From positions 59,913,792-59,977,791 of the forward strand of contig OZ010611.1 in NCBI GenBank assembly GCA_963932145.1: a DNA stretch of 64,000 nt. Direction: 5' to 3'. The position numbers and the translations under genes were made by a program. The first letter of the stretch is position 1. Each line of letters opens with the position of its first letter. The notes under the pieces are model-generated. The model saw nothing but the letters and a program-made list of their open reading frames with translations, searched no databases and had not been told where the DNA came from. This DNA comes from Acanthosepion lycidas (Eukaryota; Mollusca; Cephalopoda; Sepiida; Sepiidae). Shown here one piece after another: positions 43,160-54,194 of the stretch.

Positions 43160-43217
43160 TAGGTGATGTTTGCAACATTCAGTTTAAAAGAGGGCTCAAT
43201 TCATCAATAGCAGATCA

Positions 43218-43701
43218 ATATTCTTTATTTTAGGATATTACATTAAAGCATGTAAAAAAAACAAAAAACGCTACAGAAATGCAATCATGTTTCGATGTTT
43301 ATTAACACATTTCATCAAGCGTTAGTAAGTAACTGGTTACTAGACAATTGTTTAGTAACCAGTTATTGGGTTGGTGCATAATTATCAGGCGTTTTTCTAG
43401 GCGAGTTACTCGTTAATAAAAATTGCTGTTTTGTTTACTTTTTTTAAAATAAAAAAAACTATTATTTTATTTCCAAGTTATACAAAATGCGTGTCGATAA
43501 TCAGATTCTCCGGAATAATAATTTTAAAATATTATTGTTGAATTATTATATTTCTTTTTCATAAAAAATGTTGTTTAAAAAACGCCTGATAATTATGCAC
43601 CAACCCAATAAAAACATGATGAGATTTGTTAATGCACATTGAAACATGATTGCATTTGTGCAGCGTTTTTTACGTGCTTTTGATGTAATATCCTAAAATA
43701 A

Positions 43702-43702
<1 letters not shown>
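43218..43702. mobile_element. Foldback element split by a mariner MITE
   Basis: Left arm (TATTTTAGGATATTACATTA, AACGCTACAGAAATGCAATC, ATGTTTCGATGTTTATTAAC) and right arm (GTTAATGCACATTGAAACAT, GATTGCATTTGTGCAGCG, GATGTAATATCCTAAAATAA) are inverted copies. The centre holds a small palindrome (TAACTGGTTACTA...TAGTAACCAGTTA, 43330-43365) and the mariner MITE at 43366-43608. Confidence 0.8.
43366..43608. mobile_element. Mariner MITE (243 bp, TA target duplication)
   Basis: Terminal inverted repeats TTGGGTTGGTGCATAATTAT (31 bp in all, through GGCGTTTTT) start at 43366 and end at 43608. TA flanks at 43364-43365 and 43609-43610 fit mariner TA insertion. The interior is AT-rich and non-coding. Confidence 0.85.

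Positions 43703-43705
<3 letters not shown>

Positions 43706-43762
<57 letters not shown>
43706..43762. repeat. (TA)n microsatellite
   Basis: TA tract directly abutting the right arm of the 43.2-43.7 kb foldback. Confidence 0.95.
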
Positions 43763-43765
<3 letters not shown>

Positions 43766-43899
43766 TGTACTCTCCCTTCGTATTCAACGTATGAGGGTCA
43801 ATCAGGTCAGTTCCAAGTAACTGACAGCCAGACACCACCACATGAGATTTGATTATAGTGGTGAAGGTTTCGTGCAGAAACAACCACACTTTTTGATGG

Positions 43900-44145
43900 G
43901 CCGAATACAGAGACCTGGTGCACTACGTGCCACAAGGTCCCCAAAAGATCCTCTGTAGGTTTTAAATTCAGAGTTGTTCTTCTCCTAGTACAGTTGCCAT
44001 CCAAAGCTATAGAACTCTGCTAAGAAGGAGAAGAGGATTAATACCTTTCCCAAGGGTATTAGCACGTAAGTAAATGTAAAGGATTCGACTGGAATTCGAA
44101 CTTCATTCCTCAATCCGAGCCGCTATCCATTACTCCACCATGCCT
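43900..44145 (-). mobile_element. tRNA-derived SINE S1, antisense, with clear A and B boxes
   Basis: On the minus strand from about 44145: GGCATGGTGGAGTAATGGAT (A box), AGTTCGAATTCCAGTCG (B box), TTACTTACGTGC, CCCTTGGGAAAGG, CTATAGCTTTGGATGGCAAC and AACTCTGAATTTAAAACC. The best-preserved head of this family in the window. Confidence 0.75.
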
Positions 44146-44394
44146 CCTCCTCCTCTTTTTCTTCCTTTTCGCCTCTTATACTGCTACAATCTATCTCGAT
44201 TGGTAGACATCATTGTAAACAAAAAAAAAAAAAATCGTTTTTAAGCAAATAAAATTCGATTCCTTTAGAGGCACATTTTATTTTGAAAGACTTTCAATCT
44301 CTAGGCCAGTAGATGTTAATAACATTTTTTCTATCAGTGACGTCAAATTGAACACGCGTAACCACTGAATATTGTGTTAACAGTAAAAAGATAT

Positions 44395-44448
<54 letters not shown>

Positions 44449-44565
44449 GGGAGAAAATATTTTGCCCTGAAGAACGAAATGACTCGCACAAATTTGTTTT
44501 GCACTTTGTCATTAATTTTCCTAGCTTAAATATATGCAAATTATAGAACTGGTAGTAAAATTTGA

Positions 44566-44623
<58 letters not shown>

Positions 44624-44918
44624 TACACGCATCACTCTATCGAATCGAACAAGAAAAATATAGAGTAACCGAGAGAAATGGAAAGAGAGAGGGGAAAGAG
44701 AGAAAGAGAGTGAGACAGAAACAGAGCTAGAGAAAAAGTCAGAAAGGTTACCATAGAGTAAAAGGGAAAGATAGATAGATAGATAGATAGATAGAGACAG
44801 AGAGAAAGGCAGAGTGAGAGAGATAAAGAGAGGAAGAGATAGATAGAGAGACAGATAGACAGAAACACAGCTAGAGAAAAAGTTAGAAAGGTGACCATAG
44901 AGTAAAAGGGAAAGATAG

Positions 44919-45008
<90 letters not shown>

Positions 45009-45063
45009 CCAGAGAAAGAGTTAGAAAGGTGACTATACAGCAAGGGTAAAAAGGAAAAGACAG

Positions 45064-45099
<36 letters not shown>

Positions 45100-45125
45100 A
45101 GAGAGAGGGAGACAGAGAGAGGAAT
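44395..45125. repeat. (TA)n, (TAA)n, GATA and (GA)n microsatellite field
   Basis: TA at 44413-44447, TAA/AAT at 44567-44623, then a roughly 130-150-bp block (GTTAGAAAGGTGACCATAG...AAAGGGAAAGATAGATAG) repeated three times with GATA/GA arrays between 44735 and 45100. Confidence 0.85.
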
Positions 45126-45207
45126 AATGAGAGATGGGAAGAAGGGAGATAATTTCTTTTCATTATCAAGATGATTGCCGGATATGCCTGTTGTGCTCTG
45201 AAGACAG

Positions 45208-45420
45208 TTAAAATTTATCTGTCCAATCAGCAAATTCACGTTGGCTACCGCCATTAATACAGAAATCGTTTGTAGTGTCTGATATGGCCGCTTCGATAAT
45301 AGAGTATCTTGTGAATAAAACATTAATGCTCACGAACAAGTAATGTCCTTGGTATCCTATTTTCTTCGATATTTCGCGTCTAGCTCGAGTCATTAAACCC
45401 TAAAAGTGTTGGCGATAAAA
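45208..45420 (-). other. Unclassified open frame
   Basis: A 61-codon frame from 45393 (includes YLFVSINVLFTRYSIIEAAI). A possible acceptor CTTTTAG lies at about 45403 and a weak donor G|GTAGCC at about 45241. The phases do not fit the follistatin-domain gene and no domain is recognised. Confidence 0.2.
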
Positions 45421-45894
45421 AAAACACCCTAGTCCTTAAAAAAGGAAAAAAAATCTTCATCTATATCAGATTTATCCTGAAGATATCACGCCATGTTTCC
45501 TGGCAATGAACCAGAGGATACTTTACAGCGCATGCGTGGGAAGACACTATACTGTTAGTGAGATGATGTAGCGTGTGGCTGTTGCATTTAAAATGTCCGA
45601 CTGAGTAGGTTCTTTATACCCCATGAAGGTTTTTTAAGTAAACTCCAGGTCCGTTAGCATCTTCCACCTACATTCGAAATTTAGCTATCTCTGTATGTTC
45701 TTAAATCACTGCCGCATTATGATGATATTGTTGCCTGGCTGTACAGACGCCGTTTTGGAAAAAAAAGTTAATTACAATTTACTGGAAATAAATAGGCGCC
45801 ACCATTTTGGTTGTGATTGAAAATACTGCTTACAAAGCTAAACTGCACCTTCAACGCACAATATAAGATTAAAACACAAAACAGACTGTATTGA

Positions 45895-46180
45895 TTGATA
45901 GATACAACGATCGATAGATAGATAGATAGATGGATAGATAGAAAAATACGAACAGATTGAGATAGATAATGAACAGACTTACATAGATTGATAGATAGAT
46001 AGATAGATAGATAATGAGCAGACTGAAATAGATAGATAGATATTAGGTTCGTGCAAAAATAATGTCGTTTTCTCACATAGTAACATATGTGAGAAAACGA
46101 CATTATGTTTGCACCAACCTAATAGATAAAGACACAGATAGATAGATAATGAATAGACTGAAATATACATATACATATAC

Positions 46181-46261
<81 letters not shown>

Positions 46262-46369
46262 GAGCATACTGAAATAGGTAGATAGATAATAAGCAGACTG
46301 AAATAGATTGATAGTTAATAGATAAAGACACTGAAATAGATAAAGATACTTGATAGATATATTAGTTTA

Positions 46370-46420
<51 letters not shown>
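45895..46420. repeat. GATA and (TA)n microsatellites with GAACAGACTGA spacers
   Basis: GATA arrays at 45915-46015 and 46231-46260, TA at 46193-46230 and 46371-46421, interrupted by the MITE at 46043-46122. Confidence 0.9.
46043..46122. mobile_element. 80-bp mariner MITE, copy 1
   Basis: TTAGGTTCGTGCAAAAATAA...CCTAA, almost perfectly palindromic around CACATAGTAACATATGTG, flanked by TA at 46041-46042 and 46123-46124. The ends resemble mariner (Hsmar1/MADE1-type TTAGGTTGGTGCAAAA) termini. It lies inside a GATA microsatellite, consistent with TA-directed insertion. Confidence 0.85.
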
Positions 46421-46425
<5 letters not shown>

Positions 46426-47001
46426 CTATTTTCAGAAAAATGTAATAAACTCGTTAAATAATCTCTATGAACATAACGCGTGTGTTAGTAAAAAATTTCT
46501 TTTATTAATACATATATTTGTAAATGTGTATATATATCTAAACCCGTATTATTCGACAAAAATTGTTTGTGATTGTAGTAGTGAGTCTCCATTAAAACTG
46601 TGTGCACGGTATATCAACCGATATTTAAAAAGATCATGTCAAGCAATTTTGTTTCAAGATGTTAATTAACACTTTGAGCCGTGTGTTTCTGAACACATTT
46701 AACCTTTCTGCTTGAGCTCCTGAATCAAAAATCGCAAATAATTGGTAAGCAGTGTTTCACGGTAGATAGATGGTTACAAGTGTTTACCAACCGTTCAACC
46801 GGTGGCTGGGCATTACGTCATTTTTCTCTACCACCGGTAAAACGGTGGTCTGGGTTAAAAGGGCTAAAACACAAAACAAAAAAGATCGTATTGTAAGCTC
46901 TTATATGTCTAAGATAGTTTAGAAACAGTATTAAGCGCTTGGTAGTTTACGACAAGAACGCTCTCAATCGACTTGTCACGGTATCAATAACGTATATATA
47001 T

Positions 47002-48873
47002 ATGTCGCGAGCAGGCAGTATAAATTTTGTAAGGACGTATAAGTATGTCTTTTAAACGTATATATATATGTCGACAGCAGGGAATAGAAACTTTGTAAGA
47101 ACGTATTTCTTTTAAACATATATATATGTCGACAGCAGGCAATATAGATTTTGTAAGGACGTATAAGTAGGTCTTTTAAACGTATATATATATGTCGACA
47201 GCAGGCAATATAGATTTTGTAAGGACGTATAAGTAGGTCTTTTAAACGTATATATATATGTCGACAGCAGGGAATATAAATTTTGTAAGGACGTATGTCT
47301 TTTAAACGTATATATATGTCGCGAGCAGGCAATATAAATTTTGTAAGGACGTATAAGTATGTCTTTTAAACGTATATATATATGTCGACAGCAGGGAATA
47401 GAAACTTTGTAAGAACGTATTTCTTTTAAACATATATATATGTCGACAGCAGGCAATATAGATTTTGTAAGGACGTATAAGTAGGTCTTTTAAACGTATA
47501 TATATATGTCGACAGCAGGCAATATAGATTTTGTAAGGACGTATAAGTAGGTCTTTTAAACGTATATATATATGTCGACAGCAGGGAATATAAATTTTGT
47601 AAGGACGTATGTCTTTTAAACGTATATATATGTCGACAGCAGGCAATATAAATTTTGTAAGGACGTATAAGTAGGTCTTTTAAACGTATATATATGTCGA
47701 CAGCAGGGAATAGAAACTTTGTAAGAACGTATTTCTTTTAAACATATATATATGTCGACAGCAGGCAATATAGATTTTGTAAGGACGTATAAGTAGGTCT
47801 TTTAAACGTATATATATATGTCGACAGCAGGCAATATAGATTTTGTAAGGACGTATAAGTAGGTCTTTTAAACGTATATATATATGTCGACAGCAGGGAA
47901 TATAAATTTTGTAAGGACGTATGTCTTTTAAACGTATATATATGTCGACAGCAGGCAATATAAATTTTGTAAGGACGTATAAGTAGGTCTTTTAAACGTA
48001 TATATATGTCGACAGCAGGGAATAGAAACTTTGTAAGAACGTATTTCTTTTAAACATATATATATGTCGACAGCAGGCAATATAGATTTTGTAAGGACGT
48101 ATAAGTAGGTCTTTTAAACGTATATATATATGTCGACAGCAGGCAATATAGATTTTGTAAGGACGTATAAGTAGGTCTTTTAAACGTATATATATATGTC
48201 GACAGCAGGGAATATAAATTTTGTAAGGACGTATCTCTTTTAAACGTATATATATGTCGACAGCAGGCAATATAAATTTTGTAAGGACGTATAAGTATGT
48301 CTTTTAAACGTATATATATGTCGACAGCAGGGAATAGAAACTTTGTAAGAACGTATTTCTTTTAAATATATATATATGTCGACAGCAGGCAATATAGATT
48401 TTGTAAGGACGTATAAGTAGGTCTTTTAAACGTATATATATATGTCGACAGCAGGCAATATAGATTTTGTAAGGACGTATAAGTATGTCTTTTAAACGTA
48501 TATATATGTCGACAGCAGGGAATAGAAACTTTGTAAGAACGTATTTCTTTTAAACATATATATATGTCGACAGCAGGCAATATAGATTTTGTAAGGACGT
48601 ATAAGTAGGTCTTTTAAACGTATATATATATGTCGACAGCAGGCAATATAGATTTTGTAAGGACGTATAAGTAGGTCTTTTAAACGTATATATATATGTC
48701 GACAGCAGGGAATATAAATTTTGTAAGGACGTATGTCTTTTAAACGTATATATATGTCGACAGCAGGCAATATACATTTTGTAAGGACGTATAAGTAGGT
48801 CTTTTAAACGTATATATATGTCAACAGCAGGGAATAGACATTTTGTAATGACGTATATGTAGGTCTTTTAAAC

Positions 48874-48927
<54 letters not shown>

Positions 48928-48930
48928 CGA
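47002..48930. repeat. Minisatellite with 312-bp higher-order repeat
   Basis: About 31 monomers of 58, 64 or 66 bp around GTCGACAGCAGG, TTTTGTAAGGACGTATAAG and GTCTTTTAAACGTATATATA. Monomer starts at 47632, 47696, 47754, 47820 and 47886 give the order 64-58-66-66-58 = 312 bp, repeated from 47944 and 48256. Earlier copies start at about 47002 (316 bp) and 47318 (314 bp). The 58-mers lack the 8-bp ATAAGTAG segment. After about 48.5 kb the order changes, and the array decays into (TA)n at 48876-48920. Arg/Tyr/Ile/Leu-rich minus frames are by-products of the repeat. Confidence 0.93.
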
Positions 48931-49179
48931 CAGCAGTGAATATAACTTTTGTAAAATGATGAGATATTGCTGTCAATTTAGTACTGTACTTAAATTCATA
49001 AAACCTAGGTACTGTAGAGAAACGTTCATCAGGGCATTAACGATGACATATATTTATAGGAAAGACAGGCAGAAGCTACTTTCGAGATCTGAAAGCTCAT
49101 CGGGTTAGGCAAAAATGTCTTCGAAAAGCCAAGCAAAGTATTAAGTATCAAGAAAACATTAAAATGTCGATAGAAACAA

Positions 49180-49340
49180 AGAAGTGTGTTGGACATTTAT
49201 GTAATATTGGTCCTCCCATATTGCGGTGAATGTTGGAGAATATGGCCACAGATGATGAAGAGACTTGAGGCAAAAATGACGCGGTGCTACAGAAGGATGG
49301 TGGGAATATGGAATGGACATGGAAATGTCATTATCACAAC
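49180..49340 (+). pseudogene. LINE RT C-terminal fragment (RTE-like)
   Basis: The plus frame reads YVILVLPYCGECWRIWPQMM then KRLEAKMTRCYRRMVGIW. The pattern LxYGxECWxI...xRLExxxxRCYRRMLxI is the common C-terminal block of RTE-like LINE reverse transcriptases. Truncated both sides. Confidence 0.6.
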
Positions 49341-49641
49341 TCAAGTTATTTGTTTTAATTTCTGTATTAACAGTGATCACTTTTTGCAAACTTAAGAAAA
49401 CAGCTGAAAAGAGATGTTTTTGGTTGGTGGCTCAGAACTTTCGTAAAAGACTTTATACAGTACCACAATGCTTACGATGTTTTCCCATCCAACATACAGT
49501 ATGTGTGAAAATGCAGCAACGTGTTTCCTGGCCTTCAGAGATCGTAAAATCTCCTGAGAAAAGGATAGTGCTAATCAATTTCGATCTGGGAGTAAAATTA
49601 ACAAGAGTAATTCACTTACCAATGTAGCCCAAAAGTTTTGA

Positions 49642-49644
<3 letters not shown>

Positions 49645-49687
<43 letters not shown>

Positions 49688-49736
49688 AATCCTAAGGATC
49701 CAGGTAAACCTACCTAGGTTTCACCTAAATGGATGA

Positions 49737-49812
<76 letters not shown>
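49645..49812. repeat. Two (TA)n tracts around a short inverted repeat
   Basis: TA at 49645-49684 and 49741-49812. Between them GGTAAACCTACCTAGGTTTC is partly palindromic. Confidence 0.9.
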
Positions 49813-49815
<3 letters not shown>

Positions 49816-49910
49816 ACTGTTTTTAAACACAATTCTCGATGATTTTCTTTCATTCATTCATATCTGCTAAATGCGTATCGAATGTAAAATCAACCTTGCT
49901 AACCGAACGC

Positions 49911-49990
49911 TCCTCTGTGGCCCAATCGGTTAACGCATGTCAGGCTATATGACGGTTCCGTATAGTATAGGTTCGATTCGTGTCGGAGGA
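49911..49990 (+). other. tRNA-like sequence (pseudo-tRNA or SINE head)
   Basis: Acceptor strands TCCTCTG and CGGAGGA pair over 7 bp. GTGGCCCAATCGGTTAACGC fits a D arm with two broken pairs. TGTCA/TGACG closes a 7-base anticodon loop GGCTATA (formal anticodon CTA, but G at position 33). ATAGGTTCGATTCGTGT gives a T arm with one mismatch. The about 12-base variable region and missing U33 argue against a functional tRNA. Confidence 0.5.
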
Positions 49991-50116
49991 CGAATATTTT
50001 CTATGAAAATGTCTCGGACATTCAGGCCGGTAAATGTTATTAATACTGTTTATTATAAACAGAGCATTTACTTAAATATTGGTCTCTATAAAAAGAACGT
50101 ATAAACAAAAAATGTC

Positions 50117-50119
<3 letters not shown>

Positions 50120-50148
<29 letters not shown>

Positions 50149-50276
50149 ATTAAAATCTTCAGACACACTGGGTTGTAGATTAATATTCTTTCGTTTTTAT
50201 TATTATTTCATTTAGATTCCTCGACTAGTTTCGGCCAACATGGCCATCATCAGGGGGAGAAATATTTCTGCTTGCT

Positions 50277-50331
<55 letters not shown>

Positions 50332-50351
50332 GGATATACAGAGAGAGAGAG

Positions 50352-50383
<32 letters not shown>

Positions 50384-50400
50384 GAAGAGAGGGAATGAGT
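50120..50400. repeat. (TA)n and (GA)n in intron 2 beside exon 2
   Basis: TA at 50116-50142 and 50279-50326, GA at 50340-50384. Between the TA tracts an element end with GACTAGTTTCGGCCAACATG and GCCATCATCAGGGGG resembles the GAAAC...CTGATGA block of the IR families. Confidence 0.8.
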
Positions 50401-50512
50401 GAAGGGGTAACAGAAAGTGGGGAGATGGAGTGAGGGGGACAGGCGGGGAGAGAAGGCGGTTCTTCAACGTGGCTGATGTATTTGGAGTGTAGAGAAAAAA
50501 AAACAAACTTAC

Positions 50513-50770
50513 TACTTTCTTCCGATGATGATGGAAGAACTTTTCTGGGTGGCATAATTGTGGTTGCACCGGAGATGTTGGCAGAAGACGGTTGAGTGGT
50601 ATTTGCGGTGGTGCTAGGCCGAACCGATTGGGTGGTCGTATAGGTGGCTGATGTAGAGGTGGTACTGGTCGACGGATTATAATTGGCCTGGGTGCTACTC
50701 GGGTAGACCATGGTGCTGGTAGTATTCGAAGTTGCCGTCAACGCTTCGGCGCCACTTTGACTCAAGACAC
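50513..50770 (-). CDS. Exon 2: Ser/Thr-rich mucin-like linker
   Basis: This 258-bp exon (86 codons, phase 1 at both ends) lies between a good 3' splice site (T-rich tract, then TTGTTCAG, AG at 50772-50771) and a 5' splice site GTAAGT at 50512-50507. The product has no cysteine, is dominated by Thr, Ser, Pro and Ala, and contains three N-glycosylation sequons (two NTT, one NIS). It ends in an acidic Ser-rich stretch (PSSSEES). Such sequence is expected to be O-glycosylated and extended, a mucin-like spacer after the signal peptide. Joining to exon 3 makes AAT (Asn). The frame stays open into both flanking introns for some way, so the borders come from the splice signals rather than from stops. 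A (TA)n and a (GA)n microsatellite lie just downstream in the intron. Confidence 0.75.
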
Positions 50771-51044
50771 CTGAACAAGAAAGAAATAAAAAAAAGTCAA
50801 AGCGCCATAGTATAATCGAAAAGCGCAAAACTATCATAAGTCGAGACTTAGTCAACTTAAAAATCTGTGATACTTTTTATTTTAAAGATAGACAAGAATA
50901 AATAGAGAACAACTGGTGAACATAGGGTCACTATGCCTAGCAAACCCGGTTGCTATTCAGGACACAAAAAACTGTACTACGACTACTACTACGCAGACAG
51001 GTGTGCAAAACATAAAAAAAACTGTCTAAACATTATCTATCTCA

Positions 51045-51147
51045 GTCTATTCACAATCTATCTATCTATCTATCTATCTGTTCATTGTCTATCTATCTAT
51101 CTATCTATCTCATTTTTTCATTGTCTATCTATCTCATTTTTTCATTG

Positions 51148-51186
<39 letters not shown>

Positions 51187-51203
51187 GTCTGTCTCATTTT
51201 TTC

Positions 51204-51246
<43 letters not shown>

Positions 51247-51255
51247 CATTTTTTC

Positions 51256-51291
<36 letters not shown>

Positions 51292-51330
51292 ACTATCTAT
51301 CTATCTATCTATCTATCTATCCCAGTCTTT
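51045..51330. repeat. (CTAT)n with repeated CATTTTTTCATT spacers
   Basis: At least five CTAT blocks separated by CTCATTTTTTCATTGTCTAT-type spacers, giving a secondary period of about 60 bp. Confidence 0.95.
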
Positions 51331-51364
51331 TCATGTCTGTTTATCTCAGTCTGCTAGCTAGATA

Positions 51365-51444
51365 TTAGGTTGGTGCAAAAATAATGTCGTTTTCTCACAT
51401 ATGTTACTATGTGAGAAAACGACATTATTTTTGCATCAACCTAA
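51365..51444. mobile_element. 80-bp mariner MITE, copy 2
   Basis: TTAGGTTGGTGCAAAAATAA...CCTAA, same length and near-identical to the 46.04-kb copy, centre CACATATGTTACTATGTG, flanked by TA at 51363-51364 and 51445-51446. Confidence 0.88.
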
Positions 51445-51783
51445 TATTTCAACGGTTTATTTCGTAGCTGACATCGCCGTGAAACTCTTCGACACTCTCC
51501 ACCCGTTTTCACAACAAACAGTTTTTTTCTACTTGAAATACTGACGCAATGCAGTCTTACACTCCCTGACATTCAGTGCCTTCACTCAGTAATAAACATA
51601 TTAGAAATTAACCATTTAAAATCATAGCTTCTCTGCCCAGCCATAAACGTAAGAAACTCTTCCCAGTAACCAATTCTCCATTTCTTGGGAGATACGTGCT
51701 TTCTACTAACCACTGCGATGTCAACTCTTTGTTCAATTCTGTTAACACCGTTTCACATACAATCGATGCGATATAATAAATCA

Positions 51784-51930
51784 TGGAGCGACAGAAAGTA
51801 ACATTATTCCCCGTGATCTCGTCTTACAAGTCTCGCGTCGACGAGACTGTTAAGAGTGACGAGAATAGTGATAAGAATCATATTATTGACAGCGTCTCGC
51901 TGGGCCACGCGTTAGTTATCAATAGGTAAT
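51784..51930 (+). CDS. Candidate short open frame or first exon
   Basis: ATG at 51784 opens 48 codons (MERQKVTLFPVISSYKSRVD...) ending INR just where AATAG|GTAATG could act as a donor; unspliced, a TAA stop follows at once. The local sequence has more CpG (TCGCGTCGACGAG, CACGCG) than its surroundings, as in some promoters or first exons. No family recognised. Confidence 0.22.
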
Positions 51931-52324
51931 GGCGGCGTTTTTCTTACATAAAGAATATATTATTATAGCGACATTTTTAGTTGGTTGCCTCGCGTTGAAC
52001 AGCGTTCCAATGTGTTTACTTGCTTGTGAAATCATTTATTTAAAGACCGGGGCGTTTGAAATAAACAGACGAGTGCTGATTGGAAAGGAATAGGAAAGGA
52101 GGCGGAGTGGTGGGTGGAAATGAGGTTTTGCTTGAGTTCTCTTGTGTGTCGGGACAGCGAAAAATTAAGAAATTTAAAAGGAAAAGAAAAAAAGGGAAAA
52201 GAGAGAAGGAAGAAAGACAAAACGTAAGAAAGAAATGGGAACAAGTCAGCGCCAAGAAGATAGGGATACAGTACAACGGAAATTATACGAGTCGATCGCA
52301 CTCTTGGCCAACCTCATTCTGTTA

Positions 52325-52325
52325 A

Positions 52326-52406
<81 letters not shown>

Positions 52407-52512
52407 GTCTCGGTCTGTTCATATCTATCTATCTATATATCTATCTCATTTTGTTCATATCTTTACACCTCTGTTCTTATCTAAATACGAAGTGGGATAG
52501 ATAGAGATACAG

Positions 52513-52578
<66 letters not shown>

Positions 52579-52580
52579 AG
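52325..52580. repeat. (CTAT)n then (GA)n microsatellites
   Basis: CTAT at 52327-52407 with CGGTCTGTTCATATC spacer, GA at 52515-52574. Confidence 0.95.
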
Positions 52581-52599
52581 AGTGGGAGAGTGTGTGTAA

Positions 52600-53150
52600 G
52601 TGTGAAAATAAAACGCATTATTATGGAGTCTAACACTTAAATTGTCATTAATTATATTAAAGGAATTCTATTTTCTTTTGTCGCTCGCATTCATTTTGCG
52701 TAGCAAACACCCCTCCCCCTGCTGTCGATTTTACCCTTACGCCACACCCATTCCGGTACTCCTCGTCGGATCCTGAGTGTTAAATCGCCTGGTGTGGCTA
52801 CACTCATGTTTGCAGTTTTGGCGTAAGTCCGTTTTGCAGAGCGGAGATGCTATCGTTGGCTAGGGGCCATTGACAAGAGCAATTCGTTCGGAAATTTCTC
52901 TGCGAAATCAATTAAGAACTTTTAATCAGTTCAATTGTTGTAAAGAATTCAGTGTTTTTGTCACGACATATTGGTTGCTGCCTCATCCGTTGCCGACTCA
53001 GCAGAAACCGGTAGGACCTGGTTTCCCTCGGGGGTCAAATGCTCAGAAAAAAAGAAAGATAGTAAAAGCTGGCAATAAATAAATGTTGGCCCAAAAGCAG
53101 TAAGAAGCACCATTAGAACAAAGGAGAGAAAATTACATTTTGGTTGAAAA
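52600..53150. other. Non-repetitive stretch, no recognised gene
   Basis: A plus frame at 52870-53082 (contains LPTQQKPVGPGFPRGSNAQ) has a possible acceptor CCGACTCAG at about 52993-53001, but no donor or domain that I trust. Confidence 0.3.
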
Positions 53151-53169
53151 GATCTTAAGCTTCGGAAAT

Positions 53170-53749
53170 ATTTATAAGCGAAATTTTCACGTATTTTTTT
53201 TTCTTCATTTTAACGTTTCTTTTTTTTATTTCTCTTTCTTTTTCTTTTTATTATTTTTATTTTTGTTCTCTTTCTCTTTGATTTTCCGGATTTACATCGT
53301 TTATTTTTTCTTTCTTTCTTTTCTTTTACGTTTCATTTTCTTTTCTTTTTTTTTCTATTCGTTTTTCCTTTCTTCTTTTCTTTTCCGGTTCTTTTTTTCT
53401 TCTCTTCCTTCCTTTTCCTATCATTTTCATTCTATTAAAAGCGATAGAAAAGCGAGACGAGTAAAGGAGGAAGATGCAAATGTAGAGGGGAGAGAAAAGT
53501 GGGGAAAAGAAAAAGGAAGAAAGAAAGGTGAAAGAGAGAAAAAGAAAATAAGAGAGAAGGGAGAAGGGGAGGAAACCAAGGTAGCAAGAGAAGGTAAGAG
53601 AGTAAAAGAAAGAAATTAAGAGAGAAAGAGAGGGGTAGGGAAATAAGAGAAATCAAGAGAGTGAGAAAGAGAGAAATTAACCGAGAAATGGAGAGAAGGA
53701 AAGAGAGAAAGTGAGAGAAATAAATAAATAAAGAAAGAAAGAGTGTGTG

Positions 53750-53801
<52 letters not shown>

Positions 53802-53956
53802 AAAAGAGAACTCAAGAAAGCAAGTGAGATGAAAAGAGCGAGAGATAGAAAATAAAGTATATGCCGGAAAGAGAAAGACAGAGAAAGAAAGTAAGGAAAG
53901 AGAGGAAAGGAAAACGAGAGACGTCAAGAGAGTGAAAGAAAGAAATTAAGAGACAA

Positions 53957-53989
<33 letters not shown>

Positions 53990-54134
53990 GAGTGATAAAG
54001 TGGGAAGGAAAATGAGAATGTAAGATAAGTGAGTAGAGTGAGAAAGAAAGAAAGGGGAAAGTAAAGAAAGGAAAAAAAGAGAGAAAAGGAAAGCAAGTAA
54101 GCGACAGAAGAAGAAGAGATTGGTAGATATATAG

Positions 54135-54171
<37 letters not shown>

Positions 54172-54190
54172 CACACTCACACACACACAC
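53170..54190. repeat. Polypyrimidine tract switching to polypurine tract
   Basis: About 53175-53440 is T/C-rich on the plus strand. From about 53445 to 54170 it is A/G-rich (GAGA, GAAA, GATA), ending in (CA)n at 54175-54194. Ser/Leu/Phe-rich frames are artefacts. Confidence 0.9.
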
Positions 54191-54194
54191 ACAG

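Noticed and set aside
45208..45393. Extra exon of the follistatin-domain gene
   Set aside because: The acceptor allows an open frame only in phase 0, whereas the gene uses phase 1 throughout; the donor is weak and no domain fits.
46976..48777. Series of Arg/Tyr-rich frames of 72-118 codons
   Set aside because: They repeat with the 312-bp minisatellite period and are by-products of the repeat units.
47002..48930. CRISPR array
   Set aside because: Repeats are contiguous without unique spacers and the context is eukaryotic.
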